Shown here: positions 17,681-26,247 of the stretch, piece by piece
How positions within the stretch are numbered: the first letter of the stretch is position 1
Layout: every line of letters begins with the position of its first letter
Notes under the pieces: generated by a model
Seen by the model: only the letters and a program-made list of their open reading frames with translations
Told to the model about the DNA's origin: nothing
Database searches by the model: none
Made by a program: the position numbers and the translations under genes
Assembly (NCBI RefSeq): GCF_036192275.1
Contig: NZ_CP108088.1
Location: 6,697,501 to 6,761,500 of the forward strand
Source: Streptomyces sp. NBC_00250
Lineage (GTDB): Bacteria; Actinomycetota; Actinomycetes; Streptomycetales; Streptomycetaceae
DNA length: 64,000 nucleotides
Direction of reading: 5' to 3'

Positions 17681-17730
17681 GACCGCCAGCGTACGGCGGG
17701 TGCCGCCGGTCCGCCCAGTGGACGCCCCGC

Positions 17731-17758
17731 CGGACACCACCCCGGGTCGCGGCACAAT
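17731..17758 (+). promoter_or_regulatory. Putative leaderless hisI promoter
   Basis: CGGACA (17731-17736) and CACAAT (17753-17758) are 16 bp apart. The hisI ATG follows 6 nt after the -10, and no SD is present. Confidence 0.45.
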
Positions 17759-17764
17759 GGCGCC

Positions 17765-18139
17765 ATGAGCAGCAATCTCGACCCGGCCGTCTCCGCCCGG
17801 CTCAAGCGCAGCCCCGACGGGCTCGTCCCCGCCATCGCCCAGCAGTACGACACCGGCGAGGTGCTGATGCTCGGCTGGATGGACGACGAGGCCCTCCACC
17901 GCACCCTCACCACCGGCCGCTGCACCTACTGGTCCCGCAGCCGCCAGGAGTACTGGGTCAAGGGCGACACCTCCGGGCACGTGCAGCACGTCAAGTCCGT
18001 CGCCCTCGACTGCGACGCCGACACCGTCCTCGTCAAGGTCGACCAGGTCGGAGCCGCCTGCCACACCGGCGCCCGGACCTGCTTCGACGCCGACGTGCTC
18101 CCCGTGACCACGTCCGACGTGCACCCCGTCTCCGAGTAG
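17765..18139 (+). CDS. hisI: Phosphoribosyl-AMP cyclohydrolase
   Basis: HisI opens the adenine ring of PR-AMP in histidine synthesis. The 124-aa monofunctional enzyme (no HisE pyrophosphohydrolase domain, as usual in actinobacteria) shows [29 protein letters not shown], the metal-binding [11 protein letters not shown] and the Zn-ligand CHTGARTCF. It stands apart from the main his operon, directly upstream of trpE. Its stop codon TAG is also the start of the probable trpE -10. Confidence 0.95.
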   Translation: MSSNLDPAVSARLKRSPDGLVPAIAQQYDTGEVLMLGWMDDEALHRTLTTGRCTYWSRSRQEYWVKGDTSGHVQHVKSVALDCDADTVLVKVDQVGAACHTGARTCFDADVLPVTTSDVHPVSE

Positions 18140-18150
18140 GGTCTGGCGCC
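18137..18150 (+). promoter_or_regulatory. trpE -10 element overlapping the hisI stop codon
   Basis: TAGGGT at 18137-18142 includes the hisI TAG stop. The trpE ATG begins 8 nt later with no Shine-Dalgarno sequence, so trpE is probably read from a leaderless transcript. There is no room for a trp leader peptide here. Confidence 0.5.
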
Positions 18151-19653
18151 ATGGATCTCGACACCTTCCGCAAGCTGGCGACCGACCGCCGCGTCATCCC
18201 CGTCAGCCGCCGGCTGCTCGCGGACGGCGACACCCCGGTCGGGCTCTACCGCAAGCTCGCCGCCGAACGGCCCGGCACCTTCCTCCTCGAATCCGCGGAG
18301 AACGGCCGCAGCTGGTCCCGCTACTCCTTCATCGGCGTCCGCAGCGACGCCACCCTGACGGTGAAGGACGGCGAGGCCCACTGGCTGGGCACCCCGCCCG
18401 TCGGCGTCCCCACGGACGGCGACCCGCTCCTGGCCCTGCGCGCCACCGTCGAGACCCTCCACACCCCGCGCGACCTCGACAGAGTGCTCGGTGGCGGTCT
18501 GCCGCCGTTCACCGGCGGCATGGTCGGCTACCTGGGCTACGACATCGTCCGCCGCCTGGAGAAGATCGGCGACTCCACCCGGGACGACCTGCGGCTCCCC
18601 GAACTGACCATGCTCCTCACCAGCGACCTCGCGGTCCTCGACCACTGGGACGGCTCGGTCCTGCTGATCGCCAACGCGATCAACCACAACGACCTGGAGA
18701 CCGGTGTCGAGGAGGCGTACGCGCACGCCGTCGCCCGCCTCGACGCCATGGAGGCCGACCTGGCCCGCCCGGTCGCCACCGCCCCCACCGCGCTGCCCGC
18801 CTCCGAACTCCCCGAGTTCTCCGCGCTCTGGGGCGGACCGGCCTACCAGGACGCCGTCGAGGACATCAAGGAGCGCATCAGGGCGGGCGAGGCCTTCCAG
18901 GTCGTGCCCTCGCAGCGGTTCGAGACCCCGTGCACCGCCTCCGCGCTCGACGTCTACCGGGTCCTGCGGGCCACCAACCCCTCCCCGTACATGTACCTCT
19001 TCCGCTTCGAGAACGGCTTCGACGTCGTCGGATCCAGCCCCGAGGCCCTCGTCAAGGTCGAGGACGGGCACGCGCTGCTCCACCCCATCGCCGGCACCCG
19101 GCACCGGGGCGCCACCCCGCAGGAGGACCACGACCTCGCCGAGGAACTCCTCGCCGACCCCAAGGAGCGCGCCGAGCACCTCATGCTCGTCGACCTCGGT
19201 CGCAACGACCTCGGCCGCGTCTGCACGCCCGGCTCCGTCGAGGTCGTCGACTTCATGTCCGTCGAGCGCTACTCGCACGTCATGCACATCGTCTCCACCG
19301 TGACCGGCGAGGTCGCCGAGGGCAGGACCGCCTTCGACGTCCTCACCGCCTGCTTCCCGGCCGGCACGCTCTCCGGCGCGCCCAAGCCCCGCGCCATGCA
19401 GATCATCGAGGAGCTCGAACCCTCCCGGCGCGGCCTGTACGGCGGATGTGTCGGTTATCTCGATTTCGCCGGTGACGCGGACACGGCCATCGCCATCCGC
19501 ACGGCCCTGCTCCGCGACGGAACCGCGTATGTGCAGGCCGGAGCGGGTGTCGTCGCCGACTCCGATCCCGTCGCCGAGGACAACGAGTGCCGCAACAAGG
19601 CCGCGGCCGTCCTCCGGGCCGTTCACACCGCCAACCGGATGAACGGCGCCTGA
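18151..19653 (+). CDS. trpE: Anthranilate synthase component I
   Basis: TrpE converts chorismate to anthranilate with ammonia supplied by the TrpG glutaminase, which is not in this window. The 500-aa protein has the tryptophan feedback site FLLESAENG near residue 46. The chorismate-binding C-terminal half includes [56 protein letters not shown] and IAIRTALL. Intact LLES suggests normal feedback inhibition by tryptophan. The gene for a Trp-associated membrane protein follows 23 bp downstream. Confidence 0.95.
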   Translation: MDLDTFRKLATDRRVIPVSRRLLADGDTPVGLYRKLAAERPGTFLLESAENGRSWSRYSFIGVRSDATLTVKDGEAHWLGTPPVGVPTDGDPLLALRATVETLHTPRDLDRVLGGGLPPFTGGMVGYLGYDIVRRLEKIGDSTRDDLRLPELTMLLTSDLAVLDHWDGSVLLIANAINHNDLETGVEEAYAHAVARLDAMEADLARPVATAPTALPASELPEFSALWGGPAYQDAVEDIKERIRAGEAFQVVPSQRFETPCTASALDVYRVLRATNPSPYMYLFRFENGFDVVGSSPEALVKVEDGHALLHPIAGTRHRGATPQEDHDLAEELLADPKERAEHLMLVDLGRNDLGRVCTPGSVEVVDFMSVERYSHVMHIVSTVTGEVAEGRTAFDVLTACFPAGTLSGAPKPRAMQIIEELEPSRRGLYGGCVGYLDFAGDADTAIAIRTALLRDGTAYVQAGAGVVADSDPVAEDNECRNKAAAVLRAVHTANRMNGA

Positions 19654-19676
19654 CCACGTAGGGGATAGTGGGGTAC

Positions 19677-20318
19677 GTGAGTGCCGTACCCGTACCCCAG
19701 CCCCGGGCCGCCCGCGCGGCCGTCCCCACCGGCGGCCGCCGCAGCCTGGCCGCGGCCCTCCTCTTCGGCGCCCTCGGCGCCACCGTCGTCCTGCTCTCCG
19801 CCGGCCAGATCTGGGCGGAGGGCACCGCGTCCGTCGGCGGCGGCAGCGTCTCCGTCGAGGCCGACGGAGGCACCGTCACCGGTGTGCCGACCGCCCTCGC
19901 GATCGTCGGTCTCGCCGCGCTCTTCGCCGTCTTCGCCGTCCGCCGCACCGGCCGCACCCTGGTCTCCGCGCTCCTCGCCCTCAGCGGCGCGGGCGCCGCG
20001 GTCGCCGCGGTCCTCGGCGCGTCCGACAGCGCCGCGCTGAACGCCGAGGCCGCCCGCATCAGCGGCGACACCGCCGCCGCCGTCGCGGGCCTGACCCACA
20101 CAGTCTGGCCGTACGTGACCGCCGCCGGAGCCGTCCTCATCCTGCTCGCCGGTCTCTTCGCGCTGCGCTTCGGGAAGACCTGGCCCGCGATGGGCGGCCG
20201 CTACGAGCGCTCCGGCACCCCGCGCGCCGCGCGCAAGGCCCCCACGACCGACCCGGACCGGCCCGAGGACCTGTGGAAGGCCCTGGACCGCGGCGAGGAC
20301 CCCACGCACGGCGCCTGA
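19677..20318 (+). CDS. Trp biosynthesis-associated membrane protein (TIGR02234 family)
   Basis: The 213-aa product has four hydrophobic segments: LAAALLFGALGATVVLLSAG, ALAIVGLAALFAVFAV, LLALSGAGAAVAAVLGA and AAGAVLILLAGLFALRFG. It ends in a charged tail (about residues 165-213). The family is defined by its position between trpE and trpC/trpB genes in actinobacteria; function is unknown. I prefer GTG 19677 over in-frame GTG 19668 because GATAGT (19664-19669) lies 7 nt before 19677, the leaderless spacing seen for other genes here. Confidence 0.8.
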   Translation: MSAVPVPQPRAARAAVPTGGRRSLAAALLFGALGATVVLLSAGQIWAEGTASVGGGSVSVEADGGTVTGVPTALAIVGLAALFAVFAVRRTGRTLVSALLALSGAGAAVAAVLGASDSAALNAEAARISGDTAAAVAGLTHTVWPYVTAAGAVLILLAGLFALRFGKTWPAMGGRYERSGTPRAARKAPTTDPDRPEDLWKALDRGEDPTHGA

Positions 20319-20382
20319 CGGGGCCGATCCGCGACGCCTGACGGGGCCGACCCACGACGGCTGACGGGGGAGCCCACCGCGA
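20312..20382. repeat. Short tandem repeat, about 23 bp x 3
   Basis: Units begin at 20312, 20335 and 20358, the first two being CGCCTGACGGGGCCGAyCC plus four or five bases; the third is degenerate. The array starts at the stop codon of the preceding gene, and TGACGGGG recurs in every unit. No gene is seen between 20319 and 20500. Confidence 0.65.
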
Positions 20383-20500
20383 CGCGTGATCGTCCCGGTA
20401 CCCCCGATTCACCCTCGCGCGCCCGTGTGCGGGACAATGAGCGCCGAGAGTCCGCGCACGCGAGACCTCACCATCGAGCAACTGCAACGAGGAGCAACTC

Positions 20501-20749
20501 ATGGCGGGCAGCGCCCACGGACACACCCCGGCCGCCTGGACCGGTGTCATCATCTCCTTCATCGGCTTCTGCATCGCCGGGGTCTTCATGGTGGCCGCCA
20601 ACCTGCCCGGTTTCTGGGCCGGCATGGGTGTCATCGTGCTCGGCGGCATCGTCGGCGGCGCGATGAAGGCCGCGGGCCTCGGCATGCCGAAGGAGTCGGC
20701 GGCCGTCACCGCCGCCCGCGAGGCCGCGACCGCGCAGGCCCGTTCCTGA
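20501..20749 (+). CDS. HGxxPAAW family membrane protein (82 aa)
   Basis: The name-giving motif HGHTPAAW is at residues 6-13. Two hydrophobic segments follow, VIISFIGFCIAGVFMVAANL and FWAGMGVIVLGGIVGGAMKAAGL, then a short Ala-rich tail. The start is firm: GAGGAGCAACTC precedes the ATG. The family is a small actinobacterial membrane protein of unknown role, repeatedly found near trp genes. A perfect hairpin terminator follows. Confidence 0.85.
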   Translation: MAGSAHGHTPAAWTGVIISFIGFCIAGVFMVAANLPGFWAGMGVIVLGGIVGGAMKAAGLGMPKESAAVTAAREAATAQARS

Positions 20750-20766
20750 CGCGACACGCCACATCC

Positions 20767-20801
20767 GAGAGCGCAGTCCGGCCGTGCCGGGCTGCGCTCT
20801 C
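20767..20801 (+). terminator. Hairpin terminator after the HGxxPAAW gene
   Basis: GAGAGCGCAG (20767-20776) pairs perfectly with CTGCGCTCTC (20792-20801). The loop contains a further CCGG/CCGG pairing. Confidence 0.85.
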
Positions 20802-20826
20802 GCGCGTCCGGGGCGAGAATCACCGG

Positions 20827-21456
20827 GTGGACCCGCAGCCCACGGCCGGAGCCGTGACCGACGCATCCAGCACCCGACCGGGTGAACCTGTGCCCGTACC
20901 ACCGGGTGAACCCGTGCCACCGGCCGAACCGGTCCCCGGGGACACCGCCGCCCGACCGGCCACTCCGGCGTGGGACGGCCCTCCCGTACCGCCGCCGCAC
21001 GCGCACGCGTGGCCCGGCGGTCCCGTACCGGGAGGCGGTCCCGTACCGCCCCCGACCCGGTCGCTCGCGCGGCGGCTGTTCCCGCCGGTCGCCACGCTCG
21101 CCGGGGTGGCCGCCGCCTTCGCGTACGTCGGGACCGTCGACCCCAACGAACCCGGGCACTACCCCGTATGCCCGCTGCTCCGCTTCACCGGCGTCTTCTG
21201 CCCCGGATGCGGCGGACTCCGCAGCGCCCACGCCTTCGTCCACGGCGACCTCCCGGCCGCCCTGGGTGCCAACGCCCTCGCCGTCATCGGCTACGGACTC
21301 TTCGGCGTCCTCATGGTTCTTTGGCTGATTCGTGCCATCCGCGGGGTGCCCATGCGCCTCGCGGTCTCCCCGGTCTGGTGGTGGGGGATCGGGGCCGTCC
21401 TCGCCCTCTTCACCCTGGTCCGGAACCTTCCCTTCGGCTCCGCACTGGCCCCCTGA
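20827..21456 (+). CDS. DUF2752 membrane protein
   Basis: About 75 N-terminal residues are Pro/Val/Gly-rich, with a GEPVPVP-like repeat, and look disordered. The DUF2752 core follows, with its diagnostic [32 protein letters not shown] (three Cys), flanked by hydrophobic segments at about residues 82-98, 150-170 and 185-200. The GTG at 20827 has no SD; GAGAAT at 20815-20820 lies 6 nt upstream, suggesting a leaderless message. An internal GTG at 20851 is an alternative. The family's function is unknown; the Cys trio may bind metal. Confidence 0.8.
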   Translation: MDPQPTAGAVTDASSTRPGEPVPVPPGEPVPPAEPVPGDTAARPATPAWDGPPVPPPHAHAWPGGPVPGGGPVPPPTRSLARRLFPPVATLAGVAAAFAYVGTVDPNEPGHYPVCPLLRFTGVFCPGCGGLRSAHAFVHGDLPAALGANALAVIGYGLFGVLMVLWLIRAIRGVPMRLAVSPVWWWGIGAVLALFTLVRNLPFGSALAP

Positions 21457-21555
21457 GGGCCCGGTACGGCGCCTCGGGGACCCCTACGGGAGTCCCAGCA
21501 GGTGGGACGCACCTCCGGCCGATGCGAGCTCGGGGCCGTCCTGCGGATAGGATCG

Positions 21556-21615
21556 ATGTGGCTGAACCTGGTTCATCATCACCATCACCGTCCCGGAAGG
21601 GGGCCCCTCGCGTGA
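21556..21615 (+). other. Possible 19-codon leader ORF upstream of trpC
   Basis: ATG at 21556 opens a 19-codon frame encoding [19 protein letters not shown]; its TGA overlaps the trpC GTG as GTGA. One Trp and five consecutive His codons recall an attenuator leader peptide. Against this, a likely -10 (TAGGAT, 21548-21553) lies so close that transcription would begin at or after the ATG. The CAT/CAC run may equally be read as Ser/Pro in the trpC frame. Confidence 0.25.
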
Positions 21616-22421
21616 GTGTGCTCGACGAGATCATCGAAGGCGTACGCGCCGACCTCGCAGAGCGGCAGGCGCGGGTCACCCTCGACGAGCTCAAGGAGCG
21701 CGCCGCCAAGGCGCCGCAGGCCAAGGACGGCGTCGCCGCACTGCGCGGCGACGGCGTCAAGGTGATCTGCGAGGTCAAGCGCTCCAGCCCGTCCAAGGGC
21801 GCGCTCGCCGCGATCGCCGACCCGGCCGGACTCGCCGCGGACTACGAGGCGGGCGGCGCGGCCGTCATCTCCGTCCTCACCGAGCAGCGCCGCTTCGGCG
21901 GCTCGCTCGCAGACCTGGAGGCCGTCAGGGCCAAGGTCGACATCCCGGTCCTGCGCAAGGACTTCATCGTCACCGCGTACCAGCTCTGGGAAGCACGCGC
22001 GTACGGAGCGGATCTCGCGCTCCTCATCGTCGCCGCCCTGGAGCAGGAGGCACTGGTCTCCCTCATCGAGCGCGCCGAGTCCATCGGGCTCACCCCGCTC
22101 GTCGAGGTCCACGACGAGGACGAGGTCGAGCGGGCCGTCGACGCGGGCGCCCGGATCATCGGCGTCAACGCGCGGAACCTGAAGACCCTCAAGGTCGACC
22201 GCTCCACCTTCGAGCGCGTCGCCCCCGAGATTCCCGCGCACATCGTCAAGATCGCCGAGTCCGGCGTCCGCGGCCCGCACGACCTCATCGCCTACGCCAA
22301 CGCGGGCGCCGACGCGGTCCTGGTCGGCGAATCGCTCGTCACCGGCCGCGACCCGAAGGCCGCCGTCGCCGACCTGGTCGCCGCCGGCGCCCACCCGGCC
22401 CTCCGGCACGGCCGGAGCTGA
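21612..22421 (+). CDS. trpC: Indole-3-glycerol phosphate synthase
   Basis: TrpC decarboxylates and cyclises CdRP to indole-3-glycerol phosphate. The 269-aa barrel has [12 protein letters not shown] (catalytic Glu and Lys), [35 protein letters not shown] and [11 protein letters not shown] chose GTG 21612, preceded by GGAAGGGGG. An in-frame GTG at 21558 near a -10 could give an 18-residue longer leaderless form. It begins the trpC-trpM-trpB-trpA group. Confidence 0.94.
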   Translation: MSVLDEIIEGVRADLAERQARVTLDELKERAAKAPQAKDGVAALRGDGVKVICEVKRSSPSKGALAAIADPAGLAADYEAGGAAVISVLTEQRRFGGSLADLEAVRAKVDIPVLRKDFIVTAYQLWEARAYGADLALLIVAALEQEALVSLIERAESIGLTPLVEVHDEDEVERAVDAGARIIGVNARNLKTLKVDRSTFERVAPEIPAHIVKIAESGVRGPHDLIAYANAGADAVLVGESLVTGRDPKAAVADLVAAGAHPALRHGRS

Positions 22422-22428
22422 CCGCGAC

Positions 22429-22689
22429 ATGACCCGCCGCCGCGCCACGCCGACCCCTCCGGGCGCCGCCCGGGGGACCGTCGGCGTGCGCGGAGGCAGG
22501 CTGCGGATCGCAGCCGCGTCCGTACCCGCGCCGCACGCCCCGCTGGCCCGGGGCTGCCGTCCGCGTGGCTGCCGCGCGCCCGCCCGCCGTGTCCACGGCC
22601 GCCGGGTCCGGTACGTCATCGGGGACGAGCCGGGCCAGGTCAACGGCATGCGATGGCGCCGGCGCCTCGCGCGCACCATCACGAACTGA
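22429..22689 (+). CDS. trpM: Tryptophan biosynthesis modulator TrpM
   Basis: The small Arg-rich protein (86 aa) contains the TrpM block LARGCRPRGCRAPARRVHG followed by GRRVRYVIGDEPGQVNGMRWRRR. It lies between trpC and trpB, exactly where TrpM (also called TrpX) sits in Streptomyces coelicolor. TrpM has been reported to modulate tryptophan synthesis rather than catalyse a step. The N-terminal about 40 residues look longer than in relatives I remember and may not all be translated. Two Cys flank an RPRG turn. Confidence 0.8.
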   Translation: MTRRRATPTPPGAARGTVGVRGGRLRIAAASVPAPHAPLARGCRPRGCRAPARRVHGRRVRYVIGDEPGQVNGMRWRRRLARTITN

Positions 22690-22795
22690 CGCAGCAACGC
22701 CCAGCCACCGAGGCCCTTGGCCCCGTGGCCCCGCCGTTGCCCGGCATCGCAACCCACCGCCGCGTGGGCACCGCACCGCCGCGCCCGCCCCCCCC

Positions 22796-23025
22796 GTGTG
22801 GGCAATCGTCCCGCGGGGCGGTGGGGGTCCCCCCGGACGGAGTCTGGGGGAGGGTGGGCACACGGGACGGCGCCCTCGGCGGCGCCTCCGCCCCTTGTGC
22901 CTGAACCCGCACCACAAGTGCGGCGCACATGGGGTGCGGGTCAGGGCGCGGCGAGCCTGGGCCCGGCAAGGGGCGCCGTCCGTTGTGCCCACCCGTCCCG
23001 CTCCAGCGGAACGATTGCCCACAAC
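22796..23025. repeat. Long imperfect palindrome (MITE-like) between trpM and trpB
   Basis: The gap 22690-23182 has no convincing gene; most of it is this element. The outer arms match: 22796-22811 with 23008-23025 (GGGCAATCGTCC type), 22852-22863 with 22982-22994 (GGGTGGGCACA type) and 22865-22875 with 22971-22981 (GGACGGCGCCC, perfect). An inner arm pairs 22900-22913 with about 22931-22945. The left arm also holds the small palindrome CCCCCGGACGGAGTCTGGGGG. A closely related 70-bp copy lies inside the gene at 33052-34515. The transcript could fold into one long hairpin between trpM and trpB. Confidence 0.75.
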
Positions 23026-23182
23026 GGGCGGGGTGAGCGGCCGGAGGCCCATGGCGGGCGCAGCCCAGGCGGGCGGCCCGGCATCGGCCGGCGTTGGCGG
23101 ACGTGAGTGGGTCGTGCGCATACCGTGACCATCGACCGCACGTTCAACGCACGGGGCACCCCGCCCCGCGAGGAGCATCCGC

Positions 23183-24421
23183 ATGTCCAGCGAGTTCTTC
23201 ATTCCAGACCCGGAGGGTCAGGTCCCGACCGCCGAGGGCTACTTCGGTGCCTACGGCGGCAAGTTCATCCCGGAGGCCCTCGTCGCCGCCGTGGACGAGG
23301 TCGCCGTCGAGTACGACAAGGCCAAGTCCGACCCGGAGTTCGCCCGCGAGCTCAACGACCTGATGGTCAACTACACGGGCCGCCCGAGCGCCCTCACGGA
23401 GGTGCCCCGGTTCGCCGAGCACGCCGGTGGCGCCCGGATCTTCCTCAAGCGCGAGGACCTGAACCACACCGGCTCGCACAAGATCAACAACGTGCTCGGT
23501 CAGGCCCTGCTCACCAAGCGCATGGGCAAGACCCGCGTCATCGCCGAGACCGGCGCCGGTCAGCACGGCGTGGCCACCGCCACCGCCTGCGCCCTGTTCG
23601 GCCTCGACTGCACCATCTACATGGGCGAGGTCGACACCCAGCGCCAGGCCCTCAACGTGGCCCGGATGCGGATGCTCGGCGCCGAGGTCATCGCGGTGAA
23701 GTCCGGCAGCCGCACCCTCAAGGACGCCATCAACGAGGCGTTCCGCGACTGGGTCGCCAACGTGGACCGCACGCACTACCTGTTCGGCACCGTGGCGGGA
23801 CCGCACCCCTTCCCCGCCATGGTCCGCGACTTCCACCGGGTCATCGGCGTCGAGGCCCGCCGCCAGATCCTGGAGCGCGCCGGACGCCTCCCCGACGCGG
23901 CGATCGCCTGCGTCGGCGGCGGCTCCAACGCCATCGGCCTCTTCCACGCCTTCGTCCCCGACGCGGACGTCCGTCTGATCGGCTGCGAGCCGGCCGGTCA
24001 CGGCGTCGAGACCGGCGAGCACGCGGCCACCCTCACCGCCGGCGAGCCCGGCATCCTGCACGGTTCGCGGTCGTACGTCCTCCAGGACGAGGAGGGCCAG
24101 ATCACCGAGCCGTACTCGATCTCGGCGGGCCTCGACTACCCGGGCATCGGCCCGGAGCACGCGTACCTCAAGGACAGCGGGCGCGGCGAGTACCGCGCCG
24201 TCACCGACGACGCCGCCATGCAGGCGCTGCGGCTGCTCTCCCGCACCGAGGGCATCATCCCGGCCATCGAGTCGGCGCACGCCCTCGCCGGGGCCCTGGA
24301 GGTCGGCAAGGAGCTCGGCAAGGACGCCCTGCTCCTCGTGAACCTCTCCGGGCGCGGCGACAAGGACATGGACACGGCCGCCCGCTACTTCGGCCTGTAC
24401 GACGGGGAGGGCTCCAAGTGA
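23183..24421 (+). CDS. trpB: Tryptophan synthase beta chain
   Basis: TrpB joins indole and serine with PLP. The 412-aa protein shows [13 protein letters not shown], the PLP-Lys motif [43 protein letters not shown] (phosphate loop), [11 protein letters not shown] and LSGRGDKD. The start is supported by GAGGAGCATCCGC upstream. Unlike typical tight operons, it is separated from trpM by about 490 bp of palindromic DNA, so its own promoter or readthrough control is plausible. trpA overlaps its stop by GTGA. Confidence 0.95.
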   Translation: MSSEFFIPDPEGQVPTAEGYFGAYGGKFIPEALVAAVDEVAVEYDKAKSDPEFARELNDLMVNYTGRPSALTEVPRFAEHAGGARIFLKREDLNHTGSHKINNVLGQALLTKRMGKTRVIAETGAGQHGVATATACALFGLDCTIYMGEVDTQRQALNVARMRMLGAEVIAVKSGSRTLKDAINEAFRDWVANVDRTHYLFGTVAGPHPFPAMVRDFHRVIGVEARRQILERAGRLPDAAIACVGGGSNAIGLFHAFVPDADVRLIGCEPAGHGVETGEHAATLTAGEPGILHGSRSYVLQDEEGQITEPYSISAGLDYPGIGPEHAYLKDSGRGEYRAVTDDAAMQALRLLSRTEGIIPAIESAHALAGALEVGKELGKDALLLVNLSGRGDKDMDTAARYFGLYDGEGSK

Positions 24422-25245
24422 CGACCGGCACCGGCAACATCCAGCTGCTCAGCGACACCCTCGCCAAGGCGAAGGCGGAGAACCGGGCCGCGCTCATCGC
24501 GTACCTCCCGGCCGGCTTCCCGACCGTCGACGGCGGCATCGCGGCGATCAAGGCCGTCTTCGACGGTGGCGCGGACGTGGTCGAGGTCGGCCTCCCGCAC
24601 AGCGACCCGGTCCTCGACGGGCCGGTCATCCAGACCGCCGACGACATCGCCCTGCGCGGCGGCGTCAAGATCGCCGACGTCATGCGCACGGTCCGCGAGG
24701 CCCACGAGGCCACCGGGAAGCCGGTCCTCGTCATGACGTACTGGAACCCGATCGACCGCTACGGCGTCGAGCGCTTCACCGAGGAGCTCGCCGCGGCCGG
24801 CGGCGCGGGCTGCATCCTGCCCGACCTGCCGGTCCAGGAGTCCGCGGTCTGGCGCGCGAACGCCGACAAGCACGGTCTCGCCACCGTCTTCGTCGTCGCG
24901 CCCAGCAGCAAGGACGAGCGCCTGGCCACCATCACGGCGGCCGGCTCCGGCTTCGTCTACGCGGCCTCGCTCATGGGTGTCACCGGCACCCGCGAGTCGG
25001 TCGGCCAGGAGGCCGCCGACCTCGTCCGGCGCACCCGCGCCACCTCCGAGCTCCCGGTGTGCGTCGGCCTCGGCGTCTCCAACGCCACCCAGGCCAAGGA
25101 GGTCGCCGCCTTCGCGGACGGCGTCATCGTCGGCTCCGCCTTCGTGAAGCGGATCCTGGACGCCGACGGCGACGAGACCGCGGGACTCGCCGCCGTAAAG
25201 GAACTGGCGGCCGAACTCGCCGAGGGCGTGAGGCGCGTTTCGTAA
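24418..25245 (+). CDS. trpA: Tryptophan synthase alpha chain
   Basis: TrpA cleaves indole-3-glycerol phosphate and channels indole to TrpB. The 275-aa barrel has [30 protein letters not shown] (catalytic Glu), [23 protein letters not shown] (catalytic Asp), [13 protein letters not shown] and VGLGVSN. The GTG start overlaps the trpB stop. A 14-bp hairpin terminator follows. Confidence 0.95.
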   Translation: MTTGTGNIQLLSDTLAKAKAENRAALIAYLPAGFPTVDGGIAAIKAVFDGGADVVEVGLPHSDPVLDGPVIQTADDIALRGGVKIADVMRTVREAHEATGKPVLVMTYWNPIDRYGVERFTEELAAAGGAGCILPDLPVQESAVWRANADKHGLATVFVVAPSSKDERLATITAAGSGFVYAASLMGVTGTRESVGQEAADLVRRTRATSELPVCVGLGVSNATQAKEVAAFADGVIVGSAFVKRILDADGDETAGLAAVKELAAELAEGVRRVS

Positions 25246-25265
25246 CCCATTTGGGTGGATCTGCG

Positions 25266-25295
25266 ACCGGGGAGGCACGCACGTGCCTCCCCGGT
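25266..25295 (+). terminator. trp operon terminator
   Basis: A perfect 14-bp stem (25266-25279 with 25282-25295, ACCGGGGAGGCACG and its complement) has a 2-nt loop centre and is followed by TCGTTT. It ends 14 bp before the start of the DsbA-like gene. Confidence 0.85.
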
Positions 25296-25308
25296 TCGTT
25301 TCCGAGGC

Positions 25309-26160
25309 GTGAGCGAGAAGAACAGCGGTGACGGCAAGGGGAGCGCGCGGGAGCGCCTCAAGGAGCAGCGTGAGCGAGAGAAGGCCCGCGAGAAGCAGCG
25401 GCGCGTCCTGATCGTGTCGGCGGCGGTGGTCGGCGTCCTCGGTCTCGCCGCGGTCGTCGGCGTGATCGCCGCGGGCGGCGACAAGGACAGCGGGTCCGAC
25501 AAGGCCGGCCCGGTCGTCGCGCCGGCCGGAGCGACCGAGGAGGACGGCAAGCCCGCCATTCCCACCGGGAAGACGGACGCCCCGTCGACGCTGGCGATCT
25601 GGGAGGACTTCCGCTGCCCGGCGTGCGCCCAGTTCGAGAACGCGTTCCGGGACACCATCCACGAGCTGGAGGCCTCGGGCGCGCTCAGGGCCGAGTACCA
25701 CCTCGCCACCCTCATCGACGGGAACATGGGCGGCAGCGGCTCCCTGCGCGCGGCGAACGCGGCCGCGTGCGCCCAGGACGCGGGGAAGTTCACCTCGTAC
25801 CACGACACGCTCTACGTCAACCAGCCGCCGGAGACGGACGACGCCTTCGGCGACAACGACAAGCTGATCGAGCTGGCGGCGAAGGTGCCGGGGCTCGACA
25901 CGCCCGCCTTCCGCGCCTGTGTCAACGACGGGACGCACGACAGCTGGGTGGTCAAGTCGAACGAGGCCTTCCAGAACGGCGGCTTCCGCGGCACGCCGAC
26001 CGTCCTGCTCAACGGAGAATCGATCTTCCCGACGAAGGGGAGCGAGCAGATCTCCCCGGAGAACCTGAAGAAGTGGGTCGCGGAGGCCAACAAGGGCAAG
26101 AAGCCCGGCACGGCCGCGCCGGTCACTCCGGCTGCTCCGGTCTCTCCCTCGGCGGGCTGA
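25309..26160 (+). CDS. Membrane-anchored DsbA-like thiol-disulfide protein
   Basis: A highly charged N-terminus (about residues 1-33, Lys/Arg/Glu) precedes one membrane segment (VLIVSAAVVGVLGLAAVVGVIAAGG). An extracytoplasmic thioredoxin-4/DsbA-like domain follows, with the active-site motif CPAC in WEDFRCPACAQFENAF and the cis-Pro loop GFRGTPTVLLNG. A Pro/Ala/Val tail ends the protein. It probably oxidises or isomerises disulfides outside the membrane. The GTG at 25309 has a weak SD (GAGG). The C-x-x-C is intact, and two additional Cys (NAAACAQD, RACVND) lie in the helical insertion. Confidence 0.82.
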   Translation: MSEKNSGDGKGSARERLKEQREREKAREKQRRVLIVSAAVVGVLGLAAVVGVIAAGGDKDSGSDKAGPVVAPAGATEEDGKPAIPTGKTDAPSTLAIWEDFRCPACAQFENAFRDTIHELEASGALRAEYHLATLIDGNMGGSGSLRAANAAACAQDAGKFTSYHDTLYVNQPPETDDAFGDNDKLIELAAKVPGLDTPAFRACVNDGTHDSWVVKSNEAFQNGGFRGTPTVLLNGESIFPTKGSEQISPENLKKWVAEANKGKKPGTAAPVTPAAPVSPSAG

Positions 26161-26247
26161 GCCACCGCTTCCGGTTGGGTTAGTTACCCATACGTTGCCG
26201 GGTGGGCTGCCGTCCCGCCCGCCCGGCAGGGTAGCGTCGGTCCTGCC

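Noticed and set aside
22796..23025. CRISPR array or tRNA in the palindromic gap
   Set aside because: The repeats are inverted rather than regularly spaced direct repeats, and no cloverleaf or T-loop motif is present. I found no tRNA, rRNA or CRISPR array elsewhere in the window.
22690..23182. Short open frames in the trpM-trpB gap
   Set aside because: They run through palindromic repeat sequence on both strands, have no SD and no family resemblance.
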